Part shown: positions 35,135 through 46,633 of the stretch, one piece after another | Numbering within the stretch: the stretch's first letter is position 1 | Layout: the number at the start of each line of letters is the position of its first letter | NCBI RefSeq assembly: GCF_036588685.1 | Contig: NW_026963296.1 | Span: forward strand, 1,860,001 to 1,924,000 | Direction of reading: 5' to 3' | Origin: Mytilus trossulus | Taxonomy: Eukaryota > Mollusca > Bivalvia > Mytilida > Mytilidae | Length of the DNA stretch: 64,000 nt | The notes under the pieces: generated by a model | What the model was told of the DNA's origin: nothing | The model's input: only the letters and a program-made list of their open reading frames with translations | Database searches by the model: none | Program-made: the position numbers and the translations under genes

Positions 35135-35300
35135 GTCGTGTTGTCTAGCGGGACTGCTACAATGCAGGCGATTCGGTGTCACGATATCTCAGAAGCATGG
35201 GCTCGAATCCCGGCGAGGGAAGAACAAATAATTTGCGAAACCAAATTTACAGATCTAACATTGTTGGGTTGATGTTTAGAAGAGTTGTATATATATATAT
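35135..35300 (+). mobile_element. tRNA-derived SINE
   Basis: A tRNA-like head carries an A-box-like 'ttgtctagcggg' and a B-box-like 'ggctcgaatcc', the RNA polymerase III internal promoter spacing, with 'actgctacaatgcagg' between. A unique tail 'caaatttacagatctaacat' follows, then a (TA)n stretch. The tail recurs without the head at 34790, which shows that head and tail form a mobile unit. It is not a functional tRNA: no clean acceptor stem is seen. Bivalve SINE superfamilies are known from the literature, but I cannot assign this one. Confidence 0.65.
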
Positions 35301-35459
35301 ATTTGCTATTATTGTATGCATTGTGATATATATTTTACCTCAATTTTGTATATTAAGCGCTTAGAGTATTATATTTACTAGGTAGGCGCTATATAAAAGC
35401 TATGTAATAAATTATATATAAATATACTAAATAAATAAATGATTTGGAAAATACGCAAT

Positions 35460-35620
35460 AAGGTTCTACCGGGCACTCTGGTTCTAAACCTTGGTTCCAT
35501 CTGAGTTGTTTGGTTCTGAACCTTGGTCCTTTGGTTCGAAATCATGGTAACTGGTTCAACATACGGGTTCTTTGGTTATCGCAACCCGACGTCTTGGTTC
35601 CATCTGGGTTCTATTCTAGA
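35460..35620. repeat. Degenerate GGTTC-type tandem repeat
   Basis: Imperfect repeats of about 18-20 bp containing 'ttggttccatctg' or 'tggttctgaaccttgg'. The sequence 35621-36306 shows no gene. Confidence 0.55.
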
Positions 35621-36304
35621 TTATTCTAATGTTCTTGTTGAACTTGGAGAAGATAATCACAGGTATCCGAATAAAAAGACAAAGTAGGTCAGAGACGCTA
35701 AAATTGTTTTATAACATTAAACATTTCAGGATCGATGATAAAAGAAGCTGTAAGATATTTATTTTCTCATTCCAGTAATTTTGATTAGGAAACTAGATAA
35801 AAAATAAAGCATAGTATAGATTTTAAAAAATAAAACGAAATATACATTATATCGAATATCCATTTATTTAATTTAGTTGTTCTGTTTTTATTTTTTCCCT
35901 TTACTCATGCCTTATTTCCGTTAATATTTCTAGAAGTTTTAAAACAACAAAATTAGGACCTATCGTTCAGTTGCCCAACGATATATGCATCTAGCCACTT
36001 GACCAGTTGACGACTTGCATATATATTTAATTGCACATTTAAAGTTCGAATGAATTTTATTTAATAGCTCAGATTTGATAGAAATACGGGTGAAGTATAT
36101 GTAACAAATCGTTTTGTTCAAAACGGAATGTTAAAAGACCTATAAAAAAAAAGTGATAATAAAATAAAACTTGTTAGCTTTATCTAATTGAAAAATACGT
36201 AATAAAATATTATAAAATGTATACTACTTGTGACAGGCATGCATATAATCATTTAGGCCCAAAATAATCAAATCAAAATTAAGATTGAATATTTGTATTA
36301 TAAA

Positions 36305-36306
<2 letters not shown>

Positions 36307-36340
<34 letters not shown>

Positions 36341-36358
36341 GGTGTGTGTGTGTGTGTT
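36307..36358. repeat. (TG)n microsatellite, about 52 bp
   Basis: Alternating TG interrupted once by 'ttgg'. The following 36360-36530 contains non-coding repeat-like DNA. Confidence 0.9.
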
Positions 36359-36534
36359 AATGACAGTGTTAGTGGGATGAGTAGCACCAGAACAATAGTC
36401 CGAACTTCTGTGTTGGTGCCATAGTAAAGGGCATAAGGAGTTACTCTAGTCCGTCCGTCCCGAACGTCAACAAAAGGGTTCCGTTCTGTTAACTTTAATG
36501 GCCTTAACCAAATACTACAAAACTTATACACAAA

Positions 36535-36945
36535 ATAAAAAAGAAGATGTGGCATGAATGCCAATTAGAACTCTCCACAAAAGACTAGATGACACAGAAA
36601 TTAACAGCTATAAGTCACCATCCAGCCTTCAACAATGAGCAAAGCCCATAAGCTATAAAAGGTACCAAAATGACAATGTAAAACAATTGAAACGAGAAAA
36701 GAAACGGACTAATTTATGTACAAAATATGAACAAAAACAAATATGTAACAATACAACAAACGACAATTCATAAATTACAGTCTCCAGACTTGGGACACGC
36801 ACACTCAAACAGAATGAGACATGCTAGCGGGATTCCCCCTTCCACCTAATACGGCATAATTGTCAAAGAAGAACTCTCCACAAGAGACCAGATGACACAA
36901 AAATTAACAACTATATGTCACCATACGGCTTTCAACAATGGACAA
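36535..36945 (-). repeat. Two adjoining partial V1 copies, reverse orientation
   Basis: 36535-36860 runs 'aaagaagatgtggcatgaat' through 'gacttgggacacgcacac' to 'gacatgctagcggg'. From about 36866 the motif 'ctctccacaagagaccagat' repeats, starting a second shorter copy. The arrangement suggests nested or tandem insertion. Confidence 0.6.
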
Positions 36946-36949
36946 ATAG

Positions 36950-37280
36950 ATATAGGAAGATGTGGTATAAGTGCCAATGAGACAACTCCATCCATATAAC
37001 AATTTATAAAAGTAAACCATTATAGGCCAATATGCGGCCTTCAACACAGAGCCTTGGCTCACACCGAACAACAAGCTATAAAGGGCCCAAAATTACTAGT
37101 GTAAAACCATTAAAACGAGAAAACTAACGGTCTATACGAGAAACGAAAAACACGTATAAATTACATAAACAAACTACAACTACCTTACATCAGATTCCTG
37201 ACTTAGGACAGGTGCACACATTTGCTGCGGGATTAAACGTTTAAATAGTACCAAACCTTCTCCCTTTTTCTGAAACAATA
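36950..37280 (-). repeat. V2 repeat copy, reverse orientation
   Basis: 'aggaagatgtggtataagtg', 'ttcaacacagagccttggct' and 'acttaggacaggtgcaca' match the V2 arm at 33962-34255 in reverse. Confidence 0.7.
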
Positions 37281-37284
37281 TTAT

Positions 37285-37440
37285 AACATCACAACATAGA
37301 AAAACACTCGATAAAACGAGACAAGAAACGGACAAATGTATAGGCTCCTGACTTGCGACAGGCACATGCATACTGAATAAAGCGGGGTTGAACATGTAAG
37401 CGGGGTCTCCACCATCCCCTAACCTGGGACATGCTTATTT
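37285..37440 (-). repeat. V1 fragment, reverse orientation
   Basis: 'aggctcctgacttgcgacag', 'gaataaagcggggttgaac' and 'cctaacctgggacatg' match the V1 middle. Downstream 37441-38289 has short motifs ('caaccaaatgttttgaaact') shared with 36505-36530 but no gene. Confidence 0.55.
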
Positions 37441-38289
37441 CCACATAAAAAAAATGAAATTTGGTAACGTCACTTTTACCGTTCATGAGTTCTCATGTTC
37501 CTTTCAAAACATAGAAATTTTTCGTTTTCGTTCTTTTTAATAAGTTTGACTCAATCAAATGTTATAAGCCTTATACGTCATGATTATTACCCCATAACAC
37601 AGACCTATCAAGTTCGATATTGGGTGGTGTTACTGTTCATGAGTTATTAGAAATAAGAAGTTGGTACGAGTACTAATGATACAAATATCAACACGTAGCC
37701 TTAATAGAAAATGCTAAATCTGTTATTTCTGTTCTAAAGCTTTAGATTGCCTCAACCAAATGTTTTGAAACTTATACACAATGCTTACTTTCACAAAACA
37801 GTCAAAATTACTTGAATCCTGCATCTATATGTGGAAGTTTACTTCTGGGTTTTTTTCCCCAAGCATATTGTACATTTATTTCAGTAAACAGTTTATTTAC
37901 TTCCTTTGAAATCTACTTCTAATAGAATTAACTTGCGTATTTTTTAGGATTGCGGTGCAGTTTGATAACAGACAGTGACCAGCATAACATAGTGTTTCAT
38001 TAGATTGAACTCTATGTCTAAGTGTACTTTCGAGGTTCCTTGCACTGAGTTCAATTTATTGATATGCGTATACATTCTGTGTGATGTTTTAAGATGCTTC
38101 AACATACTATCCATATATAGATGTCCATGAAATGAAATCCAAGGTAAAATGATTGAAACATTTTGAATTATCTATCACAACTGGCAGCACATGTACCGGT
38201 GCTGCTGAAGCAGTAAATGTTCTCTTTAATTTTTCACGGCAATTAAAATATTTAGTTTCCATTTGATCAAAATATTCTTCAATTCAAAA

Positions 38290-38600
38290 ATTGAGAATGG
38301 AAATGTTGAATGTGTTAAAGAGACAGTAACATGACAAAAGAGCAAAAAGCAGTCGAAGCCACCAATGTTGTTTTTTTAACAAAGTGAGAAAATACCTCGC
38401 CCGGCGGCGGACTTCAGATGGCCCATTAACAAAATGTGTACTAGGTCAAACTCAAATACATAAAACCGAACGTACAATCAAAAACATACATGACTAACAA
38501 AACACAGAGACTCCTGACTTTGTCAAGGTAATCATACCATGAGGCACACCCAATATGCATAGGTCAAGAGTAAAAAAGTCATAGACTGGTCAAGAGTTCC
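38290..38600 (+). repeat. Interspersed repeat, family W, diverged copy
   Basis: 'ttgagaatggaaatgttgaa', 'aagagacagtaacatgac' and a 'cgcccggcggcgg' motif match family W (58405-58770). Confidence 0.55.
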
Positions 38601-39035
38601 ATAACAAAAAAAAAACATAAAGCATATTGTGAGGACAGGGTCATTGTGGTACATAAAACTAACAAATATATCTAGATATCTAATACAGATATAGGAGTGC
38701 AATCAGACAATTCTCCATATAATTCAAACAAAATATACAAGTTGTACAATAAGAGCAAAAGTCAAGCTCATATGAAGTTTTCGTGCCACAAGACTCACCA
38801 TCTTATGACAATACATCTCCATGATACATATTCAGAAGGAAGGTCAATTTTAAATTATACTTTTAGGTCAGGGTACTAATATACCAAGAAACACACTGTA
38901 TCATGATGACACACCAAAAGTGCATAGGTCAAGAGTCAAAAAGTCATAGTCTGTTCAAGAGTTTCATGTCAAAAATACACAAAGCAGTCCTGCACGAAAG
39001 TTCATCACGGTACACGTAACAATGTCTTATGTTAT
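38530..39035. repeat. Two-unit diverged direct repeat, about 355 bp apart
   Basis: 'gcataggtcaagagtaaaaa' (about 38558) and 'gcataggtcaagagtcaaaa' (about 38920) are followed by 'agtcatagactggtcaagag' and 'agtcatagtctgttcaagag'. The units include 'tcatgatgacacacc' or 'ccatgaggcacaccc'. There is no gene here; 39036-40130 is also empty. Confidence 0.6.
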
Positions 39036-40130
39036 GATGCACTACACATGCCAAATACAGAAAACATGAGTCAGGGACAGATACAGAAGACATATAACTA
39101 AACTCAATGGAACAGTACGTGTACTGCAGGTCACTGCAAATGCCTTCAACATAGAACATAAACTCTCGCAACACTTCAAAGTTAAAACCATCTTTCACAA
39201 AAGTTTGAGCAAGATTCTTTGCAACGATTATCTTACCACTGTTAATTGAAAATCGGGTCGTACAGTTATCATGATTATGTCATTAAATTAAAACGGTAAG
39301 ATAAGACATTAAAACACTTAAAACTAGATTTTACCATTAATTTCTAACCTTATCATGTGATAGCACTATGGTGTACTGATAGAAACACATGATGCAGTCA
39401 TGAAATTGAATATTTGCAATAGTACGACCAGGACATTGCAAGAGTTGGAAACAAATGTAAGTAACTATACATACGATTTTTTATTCACAATGCACAAATA
39501 AGGAACCGTAGTTTTCGTTCAACTTATTCATTAAAAATGTACGCTCGCGTTAAACAATAGGTATTAACACACTGTATATTTATATAAACGATCAATCTTG
39601 TAAATAAATTAAATATATAAAATTGCAACAAGAATCAACACTCGGTCTGGATATAACAATGGAGGACATATCATAACTGGCGATTTTATAGATTTTTCGA
39701 CTTAACTGATATCGAAGATATTAGACTGCGCAAAACATGTCGTTAGTAAAATGAGATACAAGTATATCGTATCGAGTCCTTTCTATGTGTAGCAACTGTC
39801 GTGTCGCTAAGATGCTGATTCATCTACTTATAAATACAAATCAACCGGTGAAAATAATCAAGATATGATGCACATCTTCTTGTGTCGTTGTTATCAACAG
39901 ATTCAATAAAAGACTGGTTTAATAGCAATCTTCAAGAGTAGCATTTTAAAAAAAACGTAACATTTTCCTTGAAATTCAATGGTAAATGACTTTTATTATG
40001 TTATATCATTTGAGACCCTGGAGACATATTTTGCTTTAACAGAAATTTATCATTTGAGGATATTTTTAAAAAAAAGTTGATATTTTCTGTTTAATATTGC
40101 AATCAAAATTTCATATGGCGTTTGATGTAA

Positions 40131-40285
40131 ATAAAGGCAACAGTAGTATACCGCTGTTCAAAACTCATAAATCCATGGACAAAAAACAAAATCGGGGTAA
40201 CAAACTAAAACCGAGGGAAACGCATTCAATATAAGAGGAGAACAACGACACAACACCGAAACGCAACACACACAGAAACGGATCA
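40131..40285 (-). repeat. Interspersed repeat, family P copy
   Basis: 'aaaggcaacagtagtatacc' is the reverse of the family P tail ('actactgttgcctttattt'). Other copies are at 17285-17325, 50490-50740 and 61975-62010 (+), and 48146-48190 and 49205-49640 (-). The family H fragment 40540-40640 follows. Confidence 0.6.
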
Positions 40286-40799
40286 AGCATCAGACAAAAG
40301 TGTCTTAAGGAAAAAGTACTACCATGCACTAAACCCCAATAAGTATTTTGTCTTACGTATGCAGCAATTGGCAAAACATTAAAAACACAGTTATCAATTG
40401 TATGTTCATTGATATATTTAAAAATTATAAAAACAAAAAAATAAAGTTTGAACTTCCTTAGGCAAAGATGATGGACCTTTGTGGAACTTTTTTGTCATTC
40501 AGCCCTTCGACTGTTTCGATTCGTTTTTAAAAATCCTTGGCTTTCATCTAAGTATTCGGTTTTGCGCATTCCTAATGAAGGTTAATCCGGAAAACGCTCC
40601 GGAAGCATGATATTTATATTGAGTTATTTTTATTCAAATGACTATTTGAAAATAGCTTAGGTAAGGACATACAAATCATTAAATAAGAAATATCACTCCC
40701 CGATAAGTTCTTCGGCTGAACATTCAATGTATTTATAGTTTGCTGCTTAACTATTCGCTTTGTAATAAATGAATATAGATTTTAAACATATACAGGTAG

Positions 40800-40929
40800 G
40801 CGTAAATGTTATCTAGATACACAACGATCACATGATCACATGATCATTTTTACCTGGATGTACACATATAATTGGGGAAGCCAAATGGCATGACATTGTC
40901 TAATTTTAAAAATTTGGTGATCAATTCTG
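40800..40929 (+). promoter_or_regulatory. Conserved upstream module of TRIM copy B: candidate 5' non-coding exon and donor
   Basis: 'acaacgatcacatgatcaca', 'tacctggatgtacacatata', 'ggcatgacattgtctaattt' and 'caattctg|gtaagttt' parallel the modules of copies A, C and E. Donor 40930 to acceptor 44959-44960 would make a 4031-nt intron that ends 2 nt before the copy B ATG. That intron is filled with repeats. Confidence 0.5.
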
Positions 40930-41398
40930 GTAAGTTTCACCATTTGCAACATGCAATATATATATATATTGTTAGTAACATTTATTTGTCACTGTTGACT
41001 AAATCTGAATATCAAAATTGTGTATCATTGACCCAATGAAATAAGTGTAATACAAATGCTATATATACTGTATCGTTGACCCTGCGGGCAAAATCAATAA
41101 AATATATATATATGAGGTACTAATTCTACTGCAGATTTCTACAGTTGATATTTCTGTAACGTGTAACCGGGCGGGGACGTTTAGATATTTTTATCCTCGG
41201 GTTCGTTCCAGTTTCCTGGGATTTGAAAAGCAATTCCAAATTTCTAAAGTCAATAAAAAGTTTATACTATCACTATCAAATATGAAAAAATACTATACTA
41301 CATAAAACGAATTTCAACACCTATCAACCCAACCCGAACATGTTGAATTAAAACCCTTTCAGTTCGATACTGTTTAAACCAACTATTTGAAAATATAG

Positions 41399-41587
41399 TC
41401 TGAAACCTAAACGTATGGAACTGATCTGAAGCCTAAATGTATGGAACGGGTCTGAAAACCTAAATGTGTGAAACTGGTCAGACGGTTTGGGACTATTGTC
41501 TGAAACCTAAATGTTTGGAACTGGTATGTAACCTTAATGTTTGGAACGGGTCTGAAACCTAAATGTTTGGAACTGGTCTGAAACCTA
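41399..41587. repeat. Minisatellite, about 25-bp unit, seven or so copies
   Basis: The unit resembles 'tctgaaacctaaatgtttgg' plus aactgg, with point differences between copies. It lies inside the predicted 5' intron of TRIM copy B. The sequence 41010-41398 and 41588-42520 shows no gene. Confidence 0.85.
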
Positions 41588-42539
41588 TTACAACAAATCT
41601 TTGGTAACTATTTAAACTGGCGAAATTGTTCGTATGAAACTTTATTAAATAAACATGTCTATAACTGTAGGAACAACAGGGCAGCACTAAGGCATGGTAT
41701 GTCAGCAAACACTCAATGCAATAGTGAGAGATGTGAGACGCAAAACCTTAGCACCAGCTTTGTTTGGACAATCAATCTGTACCGAACCAACAGTCTCAGC
41801 CCTTTCTATATTCTTTCCGCAGGTTCCAAGCACTTCACTTTACTTAAATTAAACGGTCTGCCTGCTATTCACTACTTCCTTTCCAACCTATCCGATGCTA
41901 ACTGTCTGCTGTCTTCTGTACAAATGACGATTTGAACAACAACAAATGGAAGTTTTTAACGACCTCGACTGGCTACACAGCCCTTGCACGGTCGGTACTA
42001 CGATTTGAACTGAATAGTTACCCACTATTTATACTTCAAACGCGGACCTCGAAGAGAGCACCCTAGCAACAACAAGACAGGTAAAGCGTCTGATAGCAAC
42101 CAATGATAAAGGGATGATTTCGATGCTGTTTTCAATGATAAAAAGATCAAATAGGAAATTTATATAGGTTTAGGAAAATATATAGCTGTAGAACTATTAT
42201 TATATTGTAAAACAGTAAATTTGTAACATTTATTTTGCTGCTCGAGCCCTAAATATTAGCATATTGAGATATACAAGTTTCGATGATAACGAGAATAAGT
42301 CTTCATACTGAATTTAAATTTTATATTCATACAAAATACTTATAAAAAATATGCTTCATTTTTTGTAAAACAGAGTTCACACCATCAAGCTTATTTGTCA
42401 TGTTTTGCATCGAATATTCAATTTCCTACTAGCACACAAAATGCTTATCATAAAATCTTAATTTTATTTTACTTTTTTTTACCCGAGTTTGATTGGTCTC
42501 TTTGCACATTTTTTATCCAACTATACGGTATGGATTTTT

Positions 42540-42602
42540 ATACGACCGCAAAATTTGAAAATTTTTTCGTCGTATATTGCTATCACGTTGGCGTCGTCTT
42601 CT

Positions 42603-42642
<40 letters not shown>

Positions 42643-43640
42643 TCGAATACTTTTGGTTTTCGCACTCAAACTTTAGTAAAAATGAATAGAAATCTATGAA
42701 ATTTTAACACAAGGTTTATGACCACAAAAGGAAGGTTGGGATTGATTTTGGGAGTTTTGGTCCCAACATTTTAGGAATAAGGGGCCAAAAAGGGCCCAAA
42801 TAAGCATTTTCTTGGTATTCGCACTCTAACTTTAGTTTAAGTTAATAGAAATCTATGAAATTTTAACACAAGGTTGATGACCACAAAAGGAAGGTTGGGA
42901 TTGATTTTGGGAGTTTTGGTCCCAACATTTTAGGTATAAGGGGCCCAAAAGGGCCCAAATAAGCATTTTCTTGGTTTTCGCACTCTAACTTTAGTAAAAG
43001 TAAATAGAAATCAATGAAATTTAAACACAATGTTTATGACCACAAAAGGAAGGTTGGTATTGATTTTGGGAGTTTAGGTCCCAACAGTTTAGGAATTAGG
43101 GGCCAAAAAGGGACCCAAATAAGCATTTTTCTTGGTTTTCGCACCATAACTTTAGTATAAGTAAATAGAAATCTATGAAATTTAAACACAAGGTTTATGA
43201 CCATAAAAGGAAGGTTGGTATTGATTTTGGGAGTTTTGGTCCCAACAGTTTAGAAATAAAGGGCCCAAAGGGTCCAAAATTAAACTTTGTTTGATTTCAT
43301 CAAAAATTGAATAATTGGGGTTCTTTGATATGCCGAATCTAACTGTGTATGTAGATTCTTAATTTATGGTCCCGTTTTCAAATTGGTCTACATTAAGGTC
43401 CAAAAGGTCCAAAATTAAACTATATTTTATTTTTAACAAAAATTGAATCATTGGGGTTCTTTGATATGCTGAATCTAAAAATGTAACTTAGATTTTTTAT
43501 TATTGGCCCAGTTTTCAAGTTGGTCCAAATCGGGGTCCAAAATTAAACTTTGTTTGATTTCATCAAAAATTGAATAATTGGGGTTCTTTGATATGTCTAA
43601 TCTAACTGTGTATGTAGATTCTTAATTTTTGGTCCCGTTT
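42540..43640. mobile_element. Composite tandem-repeat element: (GTC)n, four 160-bp units, three 130-bp units
   Basis: A head 'tacgaccgcaaaatttgaaa' with 'tattgctatcacgttggcg' is followed by (GTC)13 at 42604-42642. Four units start at about 42651, 42809, 42969 and 43130 ('ttggttttcgcactctaact'), each with 'aaaaggaaggttgg' and 'gttttggtcccaaca'. Three units of about 130 bp start near 43278, 43413 and 43541 ('attgggttctttgatatg' type). I see no open frame; serine/valine runs in the open frames are only the triplet repeat. The constant order suggests one mobile or amplified unit. Confidence 0.7.
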
Positions 43641-43735
43641 TAAAAAACATATCAAACGAATGGACAGCAACTATCATATTCCTGACTTGGTACAGGCATT
43701 TTCAAATGTAGATAAATGGTGGATTGAACCTGGTT

Positions 43736-44165
43736 TTATAACGCTAAACCTCTCCCTTGAATGACAGTTGCATCCAACTCATTATATTGACAATGAACAA
43801 CACGAACCCCAACAACAATTGAGATGATTTCAGGTGATTCAGAAGGGAAAGCAGGTCCTACTTCACATGTAGCACATGTTATTACAAAGACAGTAAACAG
43901 TTTAATTCGGTAGGTCACACTCGTGAATAGGGAACGGGATTGAAGATACGACAAAGAGAATATATCCGATACCATATGTATAACGGATATTCCATAACGG
44001 TCAACATACTCGTGATGGCGTCCATAAAATTTACGAAGGGATGATTTCAACTTCACCATTTGGAACTCTTGAATTAAGAATAAAAATGTCATAATTGAGA
44101 AGCTGAAATCATCTCTTTAGACTCTTTCAACCAACCCTCATAGTCAATTTCTAGATATAATCCCT
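43736..44165 (-). pseudogene. Retroelement relic: RT C-terminal end plus 3' trailer (family R)
   Basis: On the - strand the frame includes QMVKLKSSLRKFYGRHHEYV and DRYGISVIHMVSDIF, then the trailer motifs ('acctgaaatcatctcaattg', 'ggggttcgtgttg'). The piece 44093-44165 upstream reads as an EID..GWLK fragment of the RT with an internal deletion. No full product. Confidence 0.6.
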
Positions 44166-44450
44166 AATCAAATGGCAAAATCAAAAGCTCACATAACAAT
44201 TGGTATATTAGTGACTTGGTACAGGCATTTTCGTATGTAGAAAATGGTGGATTGAACGTGGTTTTATAGCACCAAATCTCTCAATCCATCATTTTTTACA
44301 TAAGAAAATGCTTGTACCAACTCAGGAATATGACAGTTGTTATCCATTCGTTTGATGTGTTTGAGTTTTTGATTTTGCTATTTGATTAGGAACGTTCCTT
44401 TTTGAATTTTCCTTAGACATGTTAGATTTGGGTATTTTTGTTATTTCACT
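44158..44450 (+). repeat. Family F pieces
   Basis: 'ttggtacaggcattttcgta' with 'ggtggattgaacgtggtttt', then 'caggaatatgacagttgtta' and 'tttttgatttt' match family F (3600-3950). They are interrupted by a junction near 44290-44310. Confidence 0.55.
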
Positions 44451-44962
44451 AATTTTAATATTGTTTAATATGAACAGATGTCGTCTTATAACTTACAATT
44501 TAAAAAAAAAGATATATAGTACATGCATCGTCTATGAATATACTTGGCCACCGCGTAAAATCAATCACATTCTCTGAAATATTTAACTATATAGTTGAAG
44601 ACCAATTAGTGGCCTTCAGCTGTGATCTACTCTTTGGTCGAGTTGTTGTCACTTTAACATATTACCCATTTCCATTCTCAATTTTAATTAATTTTTTTCC
44701 TATAAAATGTCTTAATATTTGGTATTTGTTAAAATTATCTGAATAAAAATAAATCACCTATTTTTTCTATTTTAGATAAAACAGGCTTACACATAAATTG
44801 TCATTCTGTCTCAAAATTTGCAGATTTAATCACTTAACTAGACCACTTTTACAACCCAAGATTGTAGAATGCATTAATTCTAACTGCAAATATGTTACAA
44901 ATATCCATACTGTATTATAACCAGGATTCATGTTATCATTGAGGTTTATTTTTTTTATAGAC
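44451..44962 (+). other. 3' end of the predicted copy B 5' intron
   Basis: Includes a reversed family W fragment (44596-44690, ending 'ccatttccattctcaatttt'). It finishes with the pyrimidine-rich 'ttttttatag' acceptor at 44951-44960. Confidence 0.5.
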
Positions 44963-46633
44963 ATGGATGCAGTAACAATTACTAAATGTACCGTTTGTGA
45001 GTCACAGTTCATTGTTAAAACTGCTGTGAAGTGGTGTTTCGAATGTGATGAGGCATTTTGTTCTGACTGCTTAAAGTATCATAGCAACACAAAGTTAACA
45101 AAAACCCACGCTGTCATTGATGTCAGTGATTTGCAAGAGCTCCCGAAATTCGTATTAAATATAAAACACCACTGCGAAGAACATGAGGCACTTTTCCAGA
45201 ACTATTGCTTAAGTCATGAAAGGCCATGCTGTAGGAAATGCATCAATTCGACCCATAAGAACTGTACAGATTTGCCACCTCTCGATGAAGCAATCAAAAA
45301 CGTTCGCTCTTCAACAGCATTAGAAGACTTACCAGAGCGTCTGCAAAATCTAAAAAAGTATTTGGAAGGTATATGTCATGAAAAAGAGTCAAACGCGACA
45401 AAAATAAGAACCCAGGCGAAAAATATTCTTACGCAAATTACGTCCATTCGACTTAAATTGAATCAGCATTTGGACGGGTTAGAAAGAGAAATTCGTCAAA
45501 AAGTATTTCAGCTTGAAAACAAATCACTGAACAGCATAGAGAAAATATTACAAGAATTAAAAGTCAAGGACATAAGGATAGACGAACTATCCAATGGCTT
45601 CAAAAAAATGAGAACTCATGCGTCAGAACTTCAGATTTTTCTCGGAACGAAAGAGTGCGAATTAGAAATATACAAACATGAGAAAGAAATCGAGGATTTA
45701 CAAAGAGGTCTTTCGTTGTACCTCAGCAGCATCAATTTCCATGAAAATAGTAAAATTTCTGCGTTCAATTTCGACGTTACGTCTTTAGGTGATCTTGATA
45801 TAGAGGTAACACCATCAATGACGAAATACCTTAAACAAAAGGAACAACAAGGTCAGAATTTAATTGAGAGAAAAGGGTTTGATGACATTGAACTGAATTT
45901 GGTAACACAGCTAACCTTTAAAGGAAAAAAAGTATTCGGAACTTCAATTTTAGAAAATGATATTGTATGTTTTGCTGATCGCAACACAAATGTTTTGACT
46001 GTGAAAACCACTAATGAATCGATGGTGTTCAGGATTGAACTTCCCACTACAATATATGGCATTGCGTGTATAAACGACCAAACATTAGCTGTAACAACAG
46101 GCTATAACGAAAATAAGATCTTAGTTGTCAACCTTATGAAAAGGTCAGTTGAGAAAATTATAAAAACAGAGAACTACTGCTGTGGAATATCATTCTCCGA
46201 TGGAAAATTGATACACAATTCATCTAAATTGGGACTGCTCTCCCTTAATCTTGAGAATGACATAGTTACCAAGCTTGATATTGGATATCGGAGTCCTGAT
46301 GTATATGTTGCATTGCATGATAACAAAATATATTGTACCGATAATACAAGTTCATCAGTACGTTGCTATAATTCTGATAAAACGCTTGCTTGGGAATTGA
46401 ATGACAAACTGTTGGTCGGACCACGAGGTATAGCAGTCGATAAAAATGGTATCGTTTATGTCGGTGATCAGGACGGTGGAAACGTGGTTATTATCTCCCC
46501 CGATGGAAACAAACACAAAGTGATAAAGATCGATAGCATTTCTAAGCCTAGGACACTTAGCTTTAATAAAGCAAGGACCCGATTGCTTATTTGCGGCGTG
46601 GATGGTCAATCGGGTATTTTTGTTACCACGTAA
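44963..46633 (+). CDS. TRIM-like copy B: RING-less B-box/coiled-coil/beta-propeller protein, 556 aa
   Basis: The start ATG at 44963 is preferred over an upstream in-frame ATG (44930) because an acceptor AG ends at 44960 and the same 'ag|acATGG' context occurs in copies A and E. Residues 8-50 hold a B-box 1-like site (Cys9, Cys12, Cys25, Cys28, Cys33, Cys36, His40, His49). Residues 70-101 hold a B-box 2-like site (Cys71, His74, Cys82, His85, Cys90, Cys93, His98, Cys101). A coiled coil spans about 110-265. From about 310 to the end, repeated strands (DQTLAVTTG, GPRGIAVDKNGIVYVGDQ, KPRTLSFNKARTRLLICGVDG) form an NHL-like beta-propeller. No RING precedes the B-boxes, so ligase activity is not expected; a scaffold or recognition role is inference. 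It is a single coding exon. No frame damage. Confidence 0.9.
   Translation: MDAVTITKCTVCESQFIVKTAVKWCFECDEAFCSDCLKYHSNTKLTKTHAVIDVSDLQELPKFVLNIKHHCEEHEALFQNYCLSHERPCCRKCINSTHKNCTDLPPLDEAIKNVRSSTALEDLPERLQNLKKYLEGICHEKESNATKIRTQAKNILTQITSIRLKLNQHLDGLEREIRQKVFQLENKSLNSIEKILQELKVKDIRIDELSNGFKKMRTHASELQIFLGTKECELEIYKHEKEIEDLQRGLSLYLSSINFHENSKISAFNFDVTSLGDLDIEVTPSMTKYLKQKEQQGQNLIERKGFDDIELNLVTQLTFKGKKVFGTSILENDIVCFADRNTNVLTVKTTNESMVFRIELPTTIYGIACINDQTLAVTTGYNENKILVVNLMKRSVEKIIKTENYCCGISFSDGKLIHNSSKLGLLSLNLENDIVTKLDIGYRSPDVYVALHDNKIYCTDNTSSSVRCYNSDKTLAWELNDKLLVGPRGIAVDKNGIVYVGDQDGGNVVIISPDGNKHKVIKIDSISKPRTLSFNKARTRLLICGVDGQSGIFVTT

Noticed and set aside
35135-35225. Functional tRNA gene
   Set aside because: No convincing acceptor stem pairs the ends, and the head is fused to a tail that recurs alone, as in a SINE.
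42395-42689. Val- or Ser-run proteins
   Set aside because: The runs are the (GTC)n microsatellite read in two frames.
44930-44962. Upstream in-frame ATG of copy B adding MLSLRFIFFID as a possible signal peptide
   Set aside because: This stretch lies across a poly-T acceptor ending in AG, and copies A and E have the same acceptor at the same distance from their ATG, so it is intron.
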